64,000 nucleotides of DNA from Xanthobacter dioxanivorans (GTDB lineage Bacteria; Pseudomonadota; Alphaproteobacteria; Rhizobiales; Xanthobacteraceae), in assembly GCF_016807805.1 (NCBI RefSeq), contig NZ_CP063362.1, positions 2,593,001-2,657,000 on the forward strand, in the 5' to 3' direction. Both the position numbers and the translations under genes were made by a program. This document shows, piece by piece, positions 45,178 to 54,745 of this stretch. A model generated the notes under the pieces. That model searched no databases. It saw nothing but the letters and a program-made list of their open reading frames with translations, and was not told where the DNA came from. Within the stretch, counting starts at the first letter, position 1. Every line of letters starts with the position of its first letter.

Positions 45178-46338
45178 GTGTTCCCACGATCCATCTTCGA
45201 GGCGGAGCATGAGATGTTCCGGGAGACCGCGCGTCGCTTCGTTGGGGCGGAGGTCGCGCCCCATGTGGACGCCTGGCGCCGGCAGGGCCATGTCGACCGC
45301 GCGGTGTTCCGCAAGGCGGGCGAGGCCGGCCTGCTGCTGATGTGGGCCGACGAGAGCCTTGGCGGCTCGGGCATCGCCGACCTGCGCTTCGACCAGATCC
45401 TGCAGGAAGAGGTGGTGCGCGGCGGCGATCCCGGCTTTTACCAGAACCTGCACTCGCAGATCGTCGCCCCCTATATCGGACATTTCGGCTCGCCCGAGCA
45501 GAAGCGCCGCTTCCTGCCCGGCGCTGTGAGCGGCGAGACCATTCTCGCCCTCGCCATGACCGAGCCCTCGGCCGGCAGCGACGTCGCCGCCATCCGCACA
45601 ACGGCGGAAGACAAGGGCGACCATTGGCTGCTGAACGGCTCCAAGACCTACATCTCGAACGGCATTCTCGCCGACGTGGTGATCGTCGCCGCGCGCACCG
45701 ATCGGGAGGCGCGGCACGGCATCGGGTTGTTCATCGTCGAGCGCGACATGGAGGGCTTCGCGCGGGGGCGCAAGCTTGGAAAGCTCGGACTGCCCATGCA
45801 GGACACGGCCGAATTATTCTTCAACGACGTGAAGCTGCCGAAGGAGAACCTCATCGGCGCGCCCGACCGCGGCTTTGCCTACATGGCCGAGCTTTTGGCC
45901 AACGAGCGGCTGCAGGTGGCCATCGGCTCGCTCGCCCACGCCCAGGCGGCGTTCGACCTGACGCTGGACTTCATCCGCGAGCGGCGCGCCTTCGGCAAGC
46001 CCGTGGGGGCCATGCAGAATTCACGCTTCGTCATGGCGGCGCTCCGGACCCGCCTGGACGCGACCCAGGCTTTCGTCGACCAGTGCGTGATGCTCGCCAA
46101 TGCCGGCCGGCTCACCGCCGACGTGGCCGCCGAGGTGAAGCTGCTCGCGAGCGAGCTTGAGAACGACACCATCGATGATTGTCTCCAGCTTCATGGCGGC
46201 GCCGGATACATGGACGAATACCGGATCTCGCGCATGTATGCCGACGCGCGGGTCTCCCGCATCTTCGCCGGGACCTCGGAAATCATGAAGGAAATCATCG
46301 GGCGCGCCCTGGGGCTCGACGAGCGCAAGCTGCGCTGA
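45178..46338 (+). CDS. Acyl-CoA dehydrogenase
   Basis: A 386-residue flavoprotein of normal length: LAMTEPSAGSDVAAIRTTAE (FAD contact), RRAFGKPVGAMQNSRFVMA, and the C-terminal LQLHGGAGYMDEYRISRMYA with IFAGTSEIMKEIIGRAL. I start at GTG 45178 behind CTGGAGACACC; the frame is open further upstream but covers the stem-loop. It supplies the first oxidation step of the cluster. The last gene before a clear terminator. Confidence 0.92.
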   Translation: MFPRSIFEAEHEMFRETARRFVGAEVAPHVDAWRRQGHVDRAVFRKAGEAGLLLMWADESLGGSGIADLRFDQILQEEVVRGGDPGFYQNLHSQIVAPYIGHFGSPEQKRRFLPGAVSGETILALAMTEPSAGSDVAAIRTTAEDKGDHWLLNGSKTYISNGILADVVIVAARTDREARHGIGLFIVERDMEGFARGRKLGKLGLPMQDTAELFFNDVKLPKENLIGAPDRGFAYMAELLANERLQVAIGSLAHAQAAFDLTLDFIRERRAFGKPVGAMQNSRFVMAALRTRLDATQAFVDQCVMLANAGRLTADVAAEVKLLASELENDTIDDCLQLHGGAGYMDEYRISRMYADARVSRIFAGTSEIMKEIIGRALGLDERKLR

Positions 46339-46478
46339 GACAGGCGGGGGCGGCGTTCCGCCGGGGCGCCGCCGGATGAAACGGATCAGGGAGAGCGTTC
46401 GCACATGCGTGCCATGGGTGAGGTTTCTCCCCGTTCCACCCGAAAAAGTTTCATGCTCTCAATGTGGTGGTTAAACAC

Positions 46479-46515
46479 TCGCCCGGCTGCCACGGGGGCT
46501 GTCGGGCGATTTTTT
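46479..46515 (+). terminator. Rho-independent terminator of the beta-oxidation operon
   Basis: A GC-rich hairpin TCGCCCGGCTGCC / GGCTGTCGGGCGA (twelve pairs counting one G-T, one mismatch) with a short loop, followed directly by six T (46510-46515). It stands 140 bases after the acyl-CoA dehydrogenase stop and before the convergent sulfonate gene. Confidence 0.8.
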
Positions 46516-46602
46516 GGGCCTTTTTCGGTACGGATGCCCGAACCTGTCGATGGGCGTTTCCGCCGTCCGCTTCCGCCGATTTCCGGTGAGGGCGTACCTG
46601 CC

Positions 46603-47721
46603 TCAGACGGTCAGAACGTCCGCATAGATCTTCTCGGCGAAGCGCTGGGAATTGGTGGCGGGCTTGATGACCTGCACGAGCTTCAGTTCGTCAGTATAGG
46701 CCGCAAGCTGGGTCTTGAGGTCGGCGCCCACCGGCGCGTGGTGGTGGTCCTGGCTGTCCAGCATGGCCACGAGGTCGTCGATGGAGCCCTTGCCGCCATA
46801 GCCGGAGAAGGTGCGGGCGGCGAGTTCCGGGTCGGCGCCCACCTTGTGCGCGCCTTCCAGGATGGCGCGTGTGAGGGCGGTGGCGACCGGCCGCTCGTCG
46901 CGGATCAGGCTGCCGCGCACGCCGATGATGCAGCAGGCGCGATCGACATACTTCTCCGAGAGGTTGGTGGCGATCTCGGTGAGCTTGCCCTTGGACTCCT
47001 TGATCCAGATCCAGGTGCGCGGATCGGCGTCGGCCAGCGCCTGCGCCTCGCCCTTGTCGATGGCGAGCGGCAGCGCCTCCTGCGGATACTGGCGCCACTC
47101 CACGTCCTTGAACGGATCGACGCCGTGCTCGGCGAGGTAGATGGAGAAGAAGTTCTTGCCGGGCGAGGCCTGGTCGGAGATGGCGATGGTCTTGCCCTTC
47201 AGGTCCGACACCTTGGTGACGCCCGCGCTGGCATCGCCCAGCAGCCGCAGGCAGCCGCCGTGGACGCCGGCGGTGATCTTCACGTCGAAGCCCTGCTCCA
47301 GCGGCTTCAGCCAGCGCAGCGCCATGCCGATGCCGGCGTCGGCCTTGCCGGTGGCGATGGCTTCCAGCAATTGCTCGGTGGAACTGCCGAAATTGACGAA
47401 GTCCACGTCGAGGCCATGGCGGGCGAAGATGCCCGTCTCCTTCGCCACCGGGGCCGCGGCGGTGCAGATGGCGCTGGCGTTCCAGGCGAGCTTGAGCGGC
47501 CGTAGCGGGCCGGTGGGCGCGGCGCCCTCCGCGGCAGTCAGGCACAGGGGAAAGTCCGGCACGGCCGTCTGCGGCGCGCGCATGAGGCTGGCTGCCAGCA
47601 CCCGCCCGCCGGCGGCGCCGGCGAGGGTTGCGGTCCCGGCGGCGAGGCCGTAGCGCAGCAGGCTGCGGCGGGTGGTGGATCGGGGGGCGTTTGCGTCGTC
47701 GGCAAGGGCAGGGTCGGTCAT
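46603..47721 (-). CDS. Sulfonate/nitrate-type ABC substrate-binding protein (SsuA/NMT1 family)
   Basis: A 372-residue protein with a twin-arginine-type export signal (STTRRSLLRYGLAAGTATLA) and an NMT1/SsuA fold: FARHGLDVDFVNFGSSTEQL, GKADAGIGMAL, DLKGKTIAISDQASPGKNFF. The third gene of the minus-strand permease-ATPase-SBP set, 59 bases after the ATPase. It likely binds an aliphatic sulfonate or sulfate ester given the TauD-like gene upstream. Confidence 0.88.
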   Translation of the reverse strand: MTDPALADDANAPRSTTRRSLLRYGLAAGTATLAGAAGGRVLAASLMRAPQTAVPDFPLCLTAAEGAAPTGPLRPLKLAWNASAICTAAAPVAKETGIFARHGLDVDFVNFGSSTEQLLEAIATGKADAGIGMALRWLKPLEQGFDVKITAGVHGGCLRLLGDASAGVTKVSDLKGKTIAISDQASPGKNFFSIYLAEHGVDPFKDVEWRQYPQEALPLAIDKGEAQALADADPRTWIWIKESKGKLTEIATNLSEKYVDRACCIIGVRGSLIRDERPVATALTRAILEGAHKVGADPELAARTFSGYGGKGSIDDLVAMLDSQDHHHAPVGADLKTQLAAYTDELKLVQVIKPATNSQRFAEKIYADVLTV

Positions 47722-47780
47722 GGCGGGCTCCTGAAATCACTCGGATGAATGCGAACAGCCCTTGAGGGCGGGCAAAGAGG

Positions 47781-48569
47781 TCACCAGGTGGCGTCGAGGC
47801 CGAGGAGGCCGAGGAGGTGGTGGCGCAGCTCGGCGAGGCGCGGGTCGCCGCGGTGGCGCGGGTAGGGCACGTCCACCGTCACGTCGGCCTTGATGCGGGC
47901 CGGCCGCTCGGAGAAGACGATCACCCGCTCGGCGAGGAACAGCGCCTCCTCCACGTCGTGGGTGACGAGGAGGGCGGTGAAGCGGGCGTCCTGCCACAGT
48001 TTCAGGATCTCGCCCTGCATGGTGATGCGGGTGAGGCTATCGAGCTTGCCCAAAGGCTCGTCGAGCAGCAGCAGGCGCGGCTCGTTCACCAGCGCGCGGG
48101 CGAGCGCCACGCGCTGGGCCATGCCGCCGGAGAGCTGGCGCGGATAGGCGCTGGCGAAGCCCGAAAGACCGACGAGGGAGAGCGCATCGCCCACCCGCCG
48201 CCGCTGGGCCTTCAGGAGGCCGCGCGCCTCCAGCCCCAGCGAGACGTTGGCCTCCACGGTCCGCCAAGGATAGAGGGTCGGGTCCTGGAACACGAGGATG
48301 CGCGACGGATCGGGCGCTGTGATGGGCGCGCCATCCACCGCGAGGTGGCCGGCACTGGGATGGTCGAGGCCAGCGACGAGGCGCAGCAGCGTGGACTTGC
48401 CGCAGCCCGACGGCCCGAGCAGGGCGACGAACGCGCCGGGCTCGGCCGAGAAGCTCACATCGTCCAGTACGGGGAGGGGGGCGCCCTCCAGCTGGAAGGC
48501 GTGGCTCACATGCTCCACGTCGAGACGCAGGCCGGGCGCGGCCGCTGGGAGGGAGAGGGCCGCGCTCAC
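47781..48569 (-). CDS. Sulfonate/nitrate-type ABC transporter ATP-binding protein (SsuB-like)
   Basis: A 262-residue ATPase: Walker A GPSGCGKSTLLR, Q-loop VFQDPTLYPWRTV, signature LSGGMAQRVALARAL, Walker B LLLLDEPLGKLD, and H-loop THDVEEAL. It starts with GTG 48569 overlapping the permease stop (GTGA). A longer open frame upstream is the shadow of the permease. Pairs with the permease at 48566-49582. Confidence 0.92.
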   Translation of the reverse strand: MSAALSLPAAAPGLRLDVEHVSHAFQLEGAPLPVLDDVSFSAEPGAFVALLGPSGCGKSTLLRLVAGLDHPSAGHLAVDGAPITAPDPSRILVFQDPTLYPWRTVEANVSLGLEARGLLKAQRRRVGDALSLVGLSGFASAYPRQLSGGMAQRVALARALVNEPRLLLLDEPLGKLDSLTRITMQGEILKLWQDARFTALLVTHDVEEALFLAERVIVFSERPARIKADVTVDVPYPRHRGDPRLAELRHHLLGLLGLDATW

Positions 48570-49582
48570 CACCGCACCAGTTCCTTCTGCCAGGCGAGGG
48601 TGCGGTCGCGCAGGCGGAACAGCAGGGTGACGAGGCTGGAGCACATGAGCGCCATCACCAGCAGCGCGGCATACATGTTGGCATAGGCGGCCCAGCCCTG
48701 CGCCCATTGCAGGTACCAGCCGAGGCCCGCCTTCACCCCCAGCATCTCCGCCACCACCAGCACCGCGAACGAGGTGCCGAGGCCCATGAACAGGCCGACG
48801 AAGACGTGGGGCAGCGCGGCGGGAATGGCCACCTTCAGCACCAGGAAGCGCTGGCTGGCGCCCAGCGTGCGGGCGATGTCGTAATAGTCCTTGTTGACGG
48901 AGGCGATGCCCGACCAGGTGAGGATGGTGACGGGAAAGCCCGTGGCGAGCGCGAGCAGGAACACGCTGGCGCTCCAGGAGGAGGGAAACAGGAAGAAGGC
49001 CACCGGCAGCCACGCGGTCGCCGGCAGAGGACCGATGAAGCGCAGCACCGGATGCGCCCAGTAGCCGGCAATCCGCCACCAGCCGATGGAAACGCCGAGC
49101 GTGACGCCGACGGCGGCGCCGATGGCATAGCCCCAGGCCAGCAGCTTCAGGGAAGCGACGACGCTGAGGCCGAGCTTCGGCCAATCGTCGAGATAGACTT
49201 CGAGCAGGGCCTGCGGCGGCACGAAGAAGGGGCGTGGTAGCAACTCCAGTTTCGCCGTCACCGCCTCCCAGGCGACGAGGCCGAGGGGCAGCACCAGAAG
49301 CCATGGCCCCCAGTGCCGGAGCGCCTTCAGCCTCAGCCCCGCGACCGGACCGGCGAGCGCGGCGAGGACGAGGAGGCCTCCGATGGTGGCGAGGCCGATG
49401 GCGAACTCCCGCGTATAGGCGAAGTCATCCGCATCGGGCACGAGGCCGGCATAGGCGCTGGCACTGAGCCAGAGGAGCCCGGAAGCTAGGCCCGAACGCC
49501 AGAGCGGCACGCGCAGGGCGTACCCGCGGTCCGATCGCGGCACGCCATCGAGATGGGCCGTTTCGATGAGCTGATGGGTCAT
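48566..49582 (-). CDS. Sulfonate/nitrate-type ABC transporter permease (SsuC-like) with N-terminal extension
   Basis: A 338-residue permease. The C-terminal 260 residues are a BPD-type domain (SLKLLAWGYAIGAAVGVTLG, and the EAA loop DIARTLGASQRFLVLKVAIP). The first 75 residues add two hydrophobic segments (LASGLLWLSASAYAGLV, FAIGLATIGGLLVLAALAG) not found in E. coli SsuC. ATG 49582 follows GAGGACAGACC. A strong promoter lies about 105 bases upstream. Confidence 0.9.
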   Translation of the reverse strand: MTHQLIETAHLDGVPRSDRGYALRVPLWRSGLASGLLWLSASAYAGLVPDADDFAYTREFAIGLATIGGLLVLAALAGPVAGLRLKALRHWGPWLLVLPLGLVAWEAVTAKLELLPRPFFVPPQALLEVYLDDWPKLGLSVVASLKLLAWGYAIGAAVGVTLGVSIGWWRIAGYWAHPVLRFIGPLPATAWLPVAFFLFPSSWSASVFLLALATGFPVTILTWSGIASVNKDYYDIARTLGASQRFLVLKVAIPAALPHVFVGLFMGLGTSFAVLVVAEMLGVKAGLGWYLQWAQGWAAYANMYAALLVMALMCSSLVTLLFRLRDRTLAWQKELVRW

Positions 49583-49903
49583 CGGTCTGTCCTCAGCGTT
49601 TGGGTCGCTACGGAAGAGTGGCGTTTCTGATGGCCCCGGTCGGTCGCTGCCGGGGCGGGATGACACGCAACTTTTTTAGTGTAGTAAATTTATAGAAATA
49701 ATTGAAAATTAGTCAAGCGCAGTCGCTGACCGACATCGATCGGGCTTCCACGCCGCGGGATCATCCGTGGGTGAGATGGTGAGCCGCGAAGCAGGGCCGG
49801 AGCCCGGGAGCGGCGCCAACGCTCCAGACAAGCAGGCTTGGGCGTGCGGGTAAGGGCGACGGCGCTGGTGGGACGTCTGCCGCCTGCCCGAAGAACACCG
49901 CCG
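49583..49903. other. Intergenic region carrying the permease-operon promoter
   Basis: A 321-base gap between two co-directional minus-strand genes. It holds an AT-rich block at 49680-49720 with a promoter (listed separately). The remainder shows no gene, repeat or RNA that I can recognise. Confidence 0.6.
49689..49716 (-). promoter_or_regulatory. Sigma-70-type promoter of the SsuC/B/A-like operon
   Basis: On the minus strand, TTGACT (49716-49711), a 16-base AT-rich spacer and TATAAA (49694-49689), about 107 bases before the permease ATG. This is close to consensus and very AT-rich against a GC-rich background, as for sulfur-starvation promoters that need a LysR-type activator. Confidence 0.6.
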
Positions 49904-50878
49904 TCAGGCGGTGCCGGCGGTGAAGGCCTCCAGCGGCTCGCCCTCGATGATGGCGGAGGGACTCCCGTCCACGCCCACCGGCACGTCGCCCTTGAGCGTG
50001 ATGCGGTAGAGCTGGCGGTCGAAGTCGAGCGCATAGATGTCGCGCGGGGCGAGGTGGGCGGTGGTGCGGTTGTCCCAGAAGGCGATGGAGCCTGGCCGCC
50101 AGCGGAACCGCACGGTGAATTCCGGCCGGGTGATGTGCTCGAACAGCAAGTCCAGCAGTTGCTGGCTCTCGCGCGGGGTGAGGCCGGTGATGCTCTTCAG
50201 GAACGACGGGCTGACGAACAGCACCCGCTCGCCCGTCTCCGGGATGGCGCGCACCAGCGGGTGCTCGCTCACCAGCGGCCGGCGCTTGTTCTTCTCCCTG
50301 AACTCGTCGGTGCCGGCCTGTCCCTCGGGCGGGGCGAAGGCGTGGATGCCGCGCAGGGTATCGACGAAGCCGCGCAGGGTGGGCGAGAGCGCCTCATAGG
50401 CGACGGCGAGGTTGGTCCAGAAGGTGTCGCCGCCGTAGGGCGGGATGGTGACGCCGCGCAGGATGGAGGCGGCGGGCGGATTCACCGCGGCGGTCACGTC
50501 CGTGTGCCAGCCGGTCCAGGGGCGGATCAGCGGCTCGCCGGTGTGGCGCGTGGCGAAGCGGTCGCGGCTTATGGAATAGACCTGCGGGTAGCCTTCGACG
50601 AAGCCGAACACGGGATGGCCGATGGTGGGGGCGCCGAAGGCCGAGGCCAGCGCGACGTGCTCGGCATGGCTCAGCGGCTGGTCGCGGAAGAACACCACCT
50701 TCCACTTGAGAAGCGCGGCGCGGATCTCGTCCACCACCTCCGGCGACAGCGGACGGGACAGGTCCGGTGCCTCGATCTCCGCGCCGATATGGCCCGTCAG
50801 GGGATGCACGGCGATATGGCGCGGCGCCAGGTCGGCGAATCGGTTTTCGCTTGAGGAGATGGGCGCGGCGCTCGGCAT
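49904..50878 (-). CDS. TauD/TfdA-type Fe(II)/2-oxoglutarate dioxygenase
   Basis: A 324-residue dioxygenase with the facial triad: His and Asp in WHTDVT, the distal His in TAHLAPRDIY, and the 2-oxoglutarate Arg in DRQLYRITLKG. FFRDQPLSHAEHVALASAFG is the N-terminal signature. ATG 50878 follows AAAGGAAAACC. TauD relatives release sulfite from taurine or sulfate from alkyl sulfates. Its place beside an Ssu-like importer and opposite another ABC operon supports sulfur scavenging. The exact organosulfur substrate is open. Confidence 0.9.
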   Translation of the reverse strand: MPSAAPISSSENRFADLAPRHIAVHPLTGHIGAEIEAPDLSRPLSPEVVDEIRAALLKWKVVFFRDQPLSHAEHVALASAFGAPTIGHPVFGFVEGYPQVYSISRDRFATRHTGEPLIRPWTGWHTDVTAAVNPPAASILRGVTIPPYGGDTFWTNLAVAYEALSPTLRGFVDTLRGIHAFAPPEGQAGTDEFREKNKRRPLVSEHPLVRAIPETGERVLFVSPSFLKSITGLTPRESQQLLDLLFEHITRPEFTVRFRWRPGSIAFWDNRTTAHLAPRDIYALDFDRQLYRITLKGDVPVGVDGSPSAIIEGEPLEAFTAGTA

Positions 50879-51004
50879 CGGTTTTCCTTTCGTGTCAGGC
50901 AGTTGTGGTGCCAGATCGTGGCGCGGTCGGGTGCTCCGGATGATCCTCCGGCTCGCCCGCTCCGACATTATTCTACTTTTTTTATAGATTTTATCAAAAA
51001 ATAA

Positions 51005-51032
51005 TTGACGCCCCGGAGTCGGGCCATATCGT
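51005..51032 (+). promoter_or_regulatory. Candidate promoter of the peptide/opine-type ABC operon
   Basis: TTGACG (51005-51010), a 16-base spacer and TATCGT (51027-51032), 38 bases before the binding-protein ATG. The adjoining AT tract (50965-51004) is shared with the divergent dioxygenase gene and resembles the AT block at 49.7 kb. Confidence 0.4.
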
Positions 51033-51069
51033 TGGGCCTAGCGATCCCCCGCCGCGAAGGAGACCTGGC

Positions 51070-52716
51070 ATGGCCCTGCCGACCACTGACACATTCCCGT
51101 CCCTTGCCTCGCGCCCGCGCCGGGCGGTGCTCAAGGGGCTTCTGGCGGTGGCATGCGTGCTGGGAGCGGCAGGCGGAGCACCGGCATGGGCGGCGGATCC
51201 TCAGCCCGCCTCCCAGCCGGTGCGCGGCGGCGTGCTGCGCTTCCTGGTGGAGCACGAGCCCTCGACACTGGTGACCATCGCCCACACGGCGGGGCCGACC
51301 CAGCGCGTGTCGCCCAAGGTGACGGAGGGCCTTCTCACCTACGACCTCGACTTCAACCCCAAGCCCGCGCTGGCGACCGAGTGGAGCGTGAGCCCGGACG
51401 GGCTGACCTACACCTTCAAGCTGCGCGAGGGGGTGAAGTGGCATGACGGGCGGGATTTCACCGCCGATGACGTCGCCTATTCCATCCAGCTCCTGAAGGA
51501 GGGCCACCCGCGCGGCCGCGCCACCTTTGCCTCGGTGACGGCGGTGGAGACGCCCGATCCGCACACCGCGATCATCCGCCTGTCGAAGCCGGCGCCCTAT
51601 CTCCTCACCGCGCTCGATGCCAACGAATCCCCCATCGTGGCGAAGCACATCTACGCGGGCACCGACCCGCTCACCAACAAGAACGGCGCGGCGCCCGTCG
51701 GTACCGGACCGTTCATCTTCAAGGAATGGGTGCGCGGCAGCCACATCATCCTGGAGCGCAATCCCGATTACTGGGACAAGGGCAAGCCTTATCTGGACCG
51801 GATCGTGGTGCGCTTCATCGCCGATCAGAGCGCGCGCTCGGCGGCGTTCGAGGCGGGCGAGCTCGATCTCGCCGGCGGCCCGCCCGTGCCCTATGCGGAC
51901 CTCGCCCGCGTCTCCGCTCTGCCGGGGATCGGCGCCGAGACGCGCGGCTACGAATATGCCGGGCGGATGACCCAGCTCTATTTCAACTTCGAGCGGCCCA
52001 TCCTGCAGGACAAGCGGGTGCGCCTCGCCATCGCCCACGCCATCGACCAGCAGAAGCTGCTGGACGTGGTCTATTACGGGTACGGCGCGGTGGCGCCCTC
52101 GGTGATCAGCCCGAAACTGAAGGCCTTCTACGACCCCGCGCTCGAGCCCTACGGCTTCGACCTGAAGGCCGCCAACCGCCTGCTGGACGAGGCCGGCTAT
52201 CCGCGCAAGGCGGACGGCACGCGCTTTGCGCTGAAGCTCTATGCCAACCCCTTCAACACCCAGGCGGCCGGCGATTTCGTGAAGCAGGCGCTGGCCAAGG
52301 TCGGCATCGCCGTGGACTTCCAGTTCTTCGATTTCTCCACCTACATCCAGAAGACCTATACCGGCCGTGACTTCGACCTGACGCTGGAATCCCTGCAGAA
52401 CCTGTTCGACCCCACCCTCGGTGTGCAGCGCACGCTCTGGTCGAAGAACTTCCGCGTGGGCCTGCCCTTCTCCAACGCCTCCCATTACGCCAATCCGGAG
52501 GTGGACCGGCTGCTGGAGGCAGCGGCCATCGAGCCGGATCCGGCCAAGCGCCGCCAGCTGTGGCTCGATTTCCAGAAGGTGGTCTATGCGGATGTCGCCG
52601 CCCTCGGCCTCATCGCCACCGACGGCGTCACCATCTTCAACAAGAAGGTGAAGAACCACACCATCGGCGTCACCGGCGTCGATGCCTCCTTCGCCGACGT
52701 GTGGATCGAGAAATGA
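51070..52716 (+). CDS. Family 5 ABC substrate-binding protein (dipeptide/glutathione/nickel type)
   Basis: A 548-residue periplasmic protein. The signal region RPRRAVLKGLLAVACVLGAA cleaves near residue 41. Family 5 signatures are LATEWSVSPDGLTYTFKLRE, GVKWHDGRDFTADDVAYSIQ and GTGPFIFKEW. First gene of a five-gene importer, with ATGA overlap to the first permease. Family 5 proteins bind peptides, glutathione, opines or other bulky solutes; here a bulky organosulfur compound is inferred from the monooxygenases downstream. Confidence 0.92.
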   Translation: MALPTTDTFPSLASRPRRAVLKGLLAVACVLGAAGGAPAWAADPQPASQPVRGGVLRFLVEHEPSTLVTIAHTAGPTQRVSPKVTEGLLTYDLDFNPKPALATEWSVSPDGLTYTFKLREGVKWHDGRDFTADDVAYSIQLLKEGHPRGRATFASVTAVETPDPHTAIIRLSKPAPYLLTALDANESPIVAKHIYAGTDPLTNKNGAAPVGTGPFIFKEWVRGSHIILERNPDYWDKGKPYLDRIVVRFIADQSARSAAFEAGELDLAGGPPVPYADLARVSALPGIGAETRGYEYAGRMTQLYFNFERPILQDKRVRLAIAHAIDQQKLLDVVYYGYGAVAPSVISPKLKAFYDPALEPYGFDLKAANRLLDEAGYPRKADGTRFALKLYANPFNTQAAGDFVKQALAKVGIAVDFQFFDFSTYIQKTYTGRDFDLTLESLQNLFDPTLGVQRTLWSKNFRVGLPFSNASHYANPEVDRLLEAAAIEPDPAKRRQLWLDFQKVVYADVAALGLIATDGVTIFNKKVKNHTIGVTGVDASFADVWIEK

Positions 52717-53705
52717 CCACGCGCCGTCTGCCCCGCATCCTGAAAGCCGTGAGGCGCACCGCGCTGCAGGCGGTGCCGACCGTCATCGGCATCCTCATTC
52801 TCAACTTCTTCCTGCTGCGCCTGACCCCGGGCGATGCCGCCGACGCTCTGGCGGGGGAGGCGGGGGCGGCGACGGTGGAGACGCTCGCCGCGCTGAAATC
52901 CAAGTTCGGGCTGGACCTGCCGGTGCTGGAACAGCTCGGCGGCTATCTCTCCAACCTCGCCCATTTCAGCCTCGGCGTCTCGCCGCGCTACAACCAGCCG
53001 GTGGCGGAGCTGATCGCCGCGCGGCTGCCCAACACGCTGAGCCTGATGGGCCTCGCCCTCGTCTTCGCGCTCCTCATCGGCATCACGCTGGGCGCGCTGA
53101 TGGCCAGCTTCGCCGGGCGCCCCACGGACCGGGTGCTGAGCGTCGTCGCGCTGCTGTTCTATTCCATCCCGAGCTTCTGGATCGGGCTGATGCTCATCGT
53201 CCTGTTCTCGGTGAAGCTCGGCTGGCTGCCCACCGGCGGGGCCGAGACCATCGGCGCGAACCTCACCGGCTGGGACGCCGTGCTGGACCGGGCGCGCTAC
53301 CAGATCCTGCCGGCGCTCTCCCTCGCGCTCTTCTATGTGGCCATCTACGCCCGTCTCACCCGCGACGACATGATCGAGGTGCGCACGCAGGACCATGTGC
53401 GCACCGCCCGCGCCAAGGGCCTCTCGCCCTTCGCCGTCACCCGCGATCATGTGCTGCGCAACGCGCTCATCCCCGTCACCACCATGGCCGGCATCCACCT
53501 CGCCGGGCTGATGGGCGGGGCGGTGGTGGTGGAGACGGTGTTCAGCTGGCCCGGCCTCGGCCGGCTGGCCTACGAGGCGGTGATGGGGCGGGACTTCCAT
53601 GTTCTGCTCGGCATCCTGCTTTTGTCGTCGCTGCTGGTGGTGGCGGTGAATGCGGCCATCGACATCCTCCAGGCGTGGCTCGATCCGCGCATCGAGGTGC
53701 GCTGA
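52713..53705 (+). CDS. ABC transporter permease (DppB/OppB-type)
   Basis: A 330-residue permease with FFLLRLTPGDAADALAGEAG near the N-terminus (the DppB-type PGD motif), about six hydrophobic segments and the EAA loop VRTARAKGLSPFAVTRDHVL. ATG overlaps the binding-protein stop by four bases, and the gene ends TGATG into the second permease. Confidence 0.93.
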   Translation: MTTRRLPRILKAVRRTALQAVPTVIGILILNFFLLRLTPGDAADALAGEAGAATVETLAALKSKFGLDLPVLEQLGGYLSNLAHFSLGVSPRYNQPVAELIAARLPNTLSLMGLALVFALLIGITLGALMASFAGRPTDRVLSVVALLFYSIPSFWIGLMLIVLFSVKLGWLPTGGAETIGANLTGWDAVLDRARYQILPALSLALFYVAIYARLTRDDMIEVRTQDHVRTARAKGLSPFAVTRDHVLRNALIPVTTMAGIHLAGLMGGAVVVETVFSWPGLGRLAYEAVMGRDFHVLLGILLLSSLLVVAVNAAIDILQAWLDPRIEVR

Positions 53706-54745
53706 TGCACGGCACCGACACCTTCCCCACCGGCTCCCTCGCCGCAAAATCCCTGGCAACCGACGCCGAGGACCGCGCGGCGGCCGCGGCGCTGGGCGCC
53801 GAGCGTGCGCCCGCCCCGCTGCCCGAGCCGGATTTCTGGCCCAACGTCCATGCGCCGGATGCCGCGCGCACCGTGACGGCGGATGTGGCGCGGCTGGCGC
53901 CCGTGGGCCGGCGCCATGCGCTCCTCGTGTTCCTGTCCAATCCCACGGCAGTGGCGGGCCTCCTCATCCTCGCCGCCGTGGTGGGGGCGGCGCTGGCCGC
54001 CCCCTTGCTCTTCCCCGACGATCCGCTGGAGATGGCCGGGCGGCCCTTGCAGTGGCCGGGCCAGAACCCGCGCTTTCCGCTGGGCACCGACGCGCTGGGG
54101 CGCGACGTACTGGCCGGGCTCGTCCACGGCGCCCGCGTGAGCCTGCTGGTGGGCGCCTGCGCGACGCTGGCGGGGCTCCTCGCCGGCATCCTGGTGGGCG
54201 CCACGGCAGGCTATTTCGGCGGCGTGGTGGATGATGTGCTCTCCAAGCTCATCGAGATCTTCCAGACGGTTCCGGGCTTCATCCTGCTCATCGTGCTGGT
54301 GGCCATCGCCCAGCCCTCGGTGCCGGCCATCGCGCTCGCCATCGCGGCGGTGTCGTGGCCGCAGGTGGCGCGCCTCGTGCGGGCACAGTTCCGCGCCATC
54401 AAGGAGAAGGATTTCGTCGCTGCCGCAAGGGCGCTGGGGTTCGGCCACGGGCGCATCATCTTCCGTGAGATCCTGCCCAATGCCCTGCCGCCGGTGATCG
54501 TGCTCGCCTCGGTCACGGTCGCCACCGCCATCCTCATGGAAAGCGCGCTCTCGTTCATGGGGCTGGGTGACCCCAACGTGGTGAGCTGGGGCTCCATGAT
54601 CGGCACCGGCCGCGATCTGCTGCGCACGGCCTGGTACCTCAGCGCCGTGCCGGGCGTCGCCATCGTGCTCACCGTGCTGTCGCTGAACCTCATCGGCGAC
54701 GGCCTCAACGAGGCGCTCAATCCGCGCCTCGGCGGGGAGGGGTGA
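53705..54745 (+). CDS. ABC transporter permease (DppC/OppC-type)
   Basis: A 346-residue permease with a longer than usual soluble N-terminus (about 75 residues before the first membrane segment), then FPLGTDALGRDVLAGLVHGA (DppC signature) and the EAA loop VAAARALGFGHGRIIFREIL. Tightly coupled to both neighbours. Confidence 0.93.
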   Translation: MHGTDTFPTGSLAAKSLATDAEDRAAAAALGAERAPAPLPEPDFWPNVHAPDAARTVTADVARLAPVGRRHALLVFLSNPTAVAGLLILAAVVGAALAAPLLFPDDPLEMAGRPLQWPGQNPRFPLGTDALGRDVLAGLVHGARVSLLVGACATLAGLLAGILVGATAGYFGGVVDDVLSKLIEIFQTVPGFILLIVLVAIAQPSVPAIALAIAAVSWPQVARLVRAQFRAIKEKDFVAAARALGFGHGRIIFREILPNALPPVIVLASVTVATAILMESALSFMGLGDPNVVSWGSMIGTGRDLLRTAWYLSAVPGVAIVLTVLSLNLIGDGLNEALNPRLGGEG

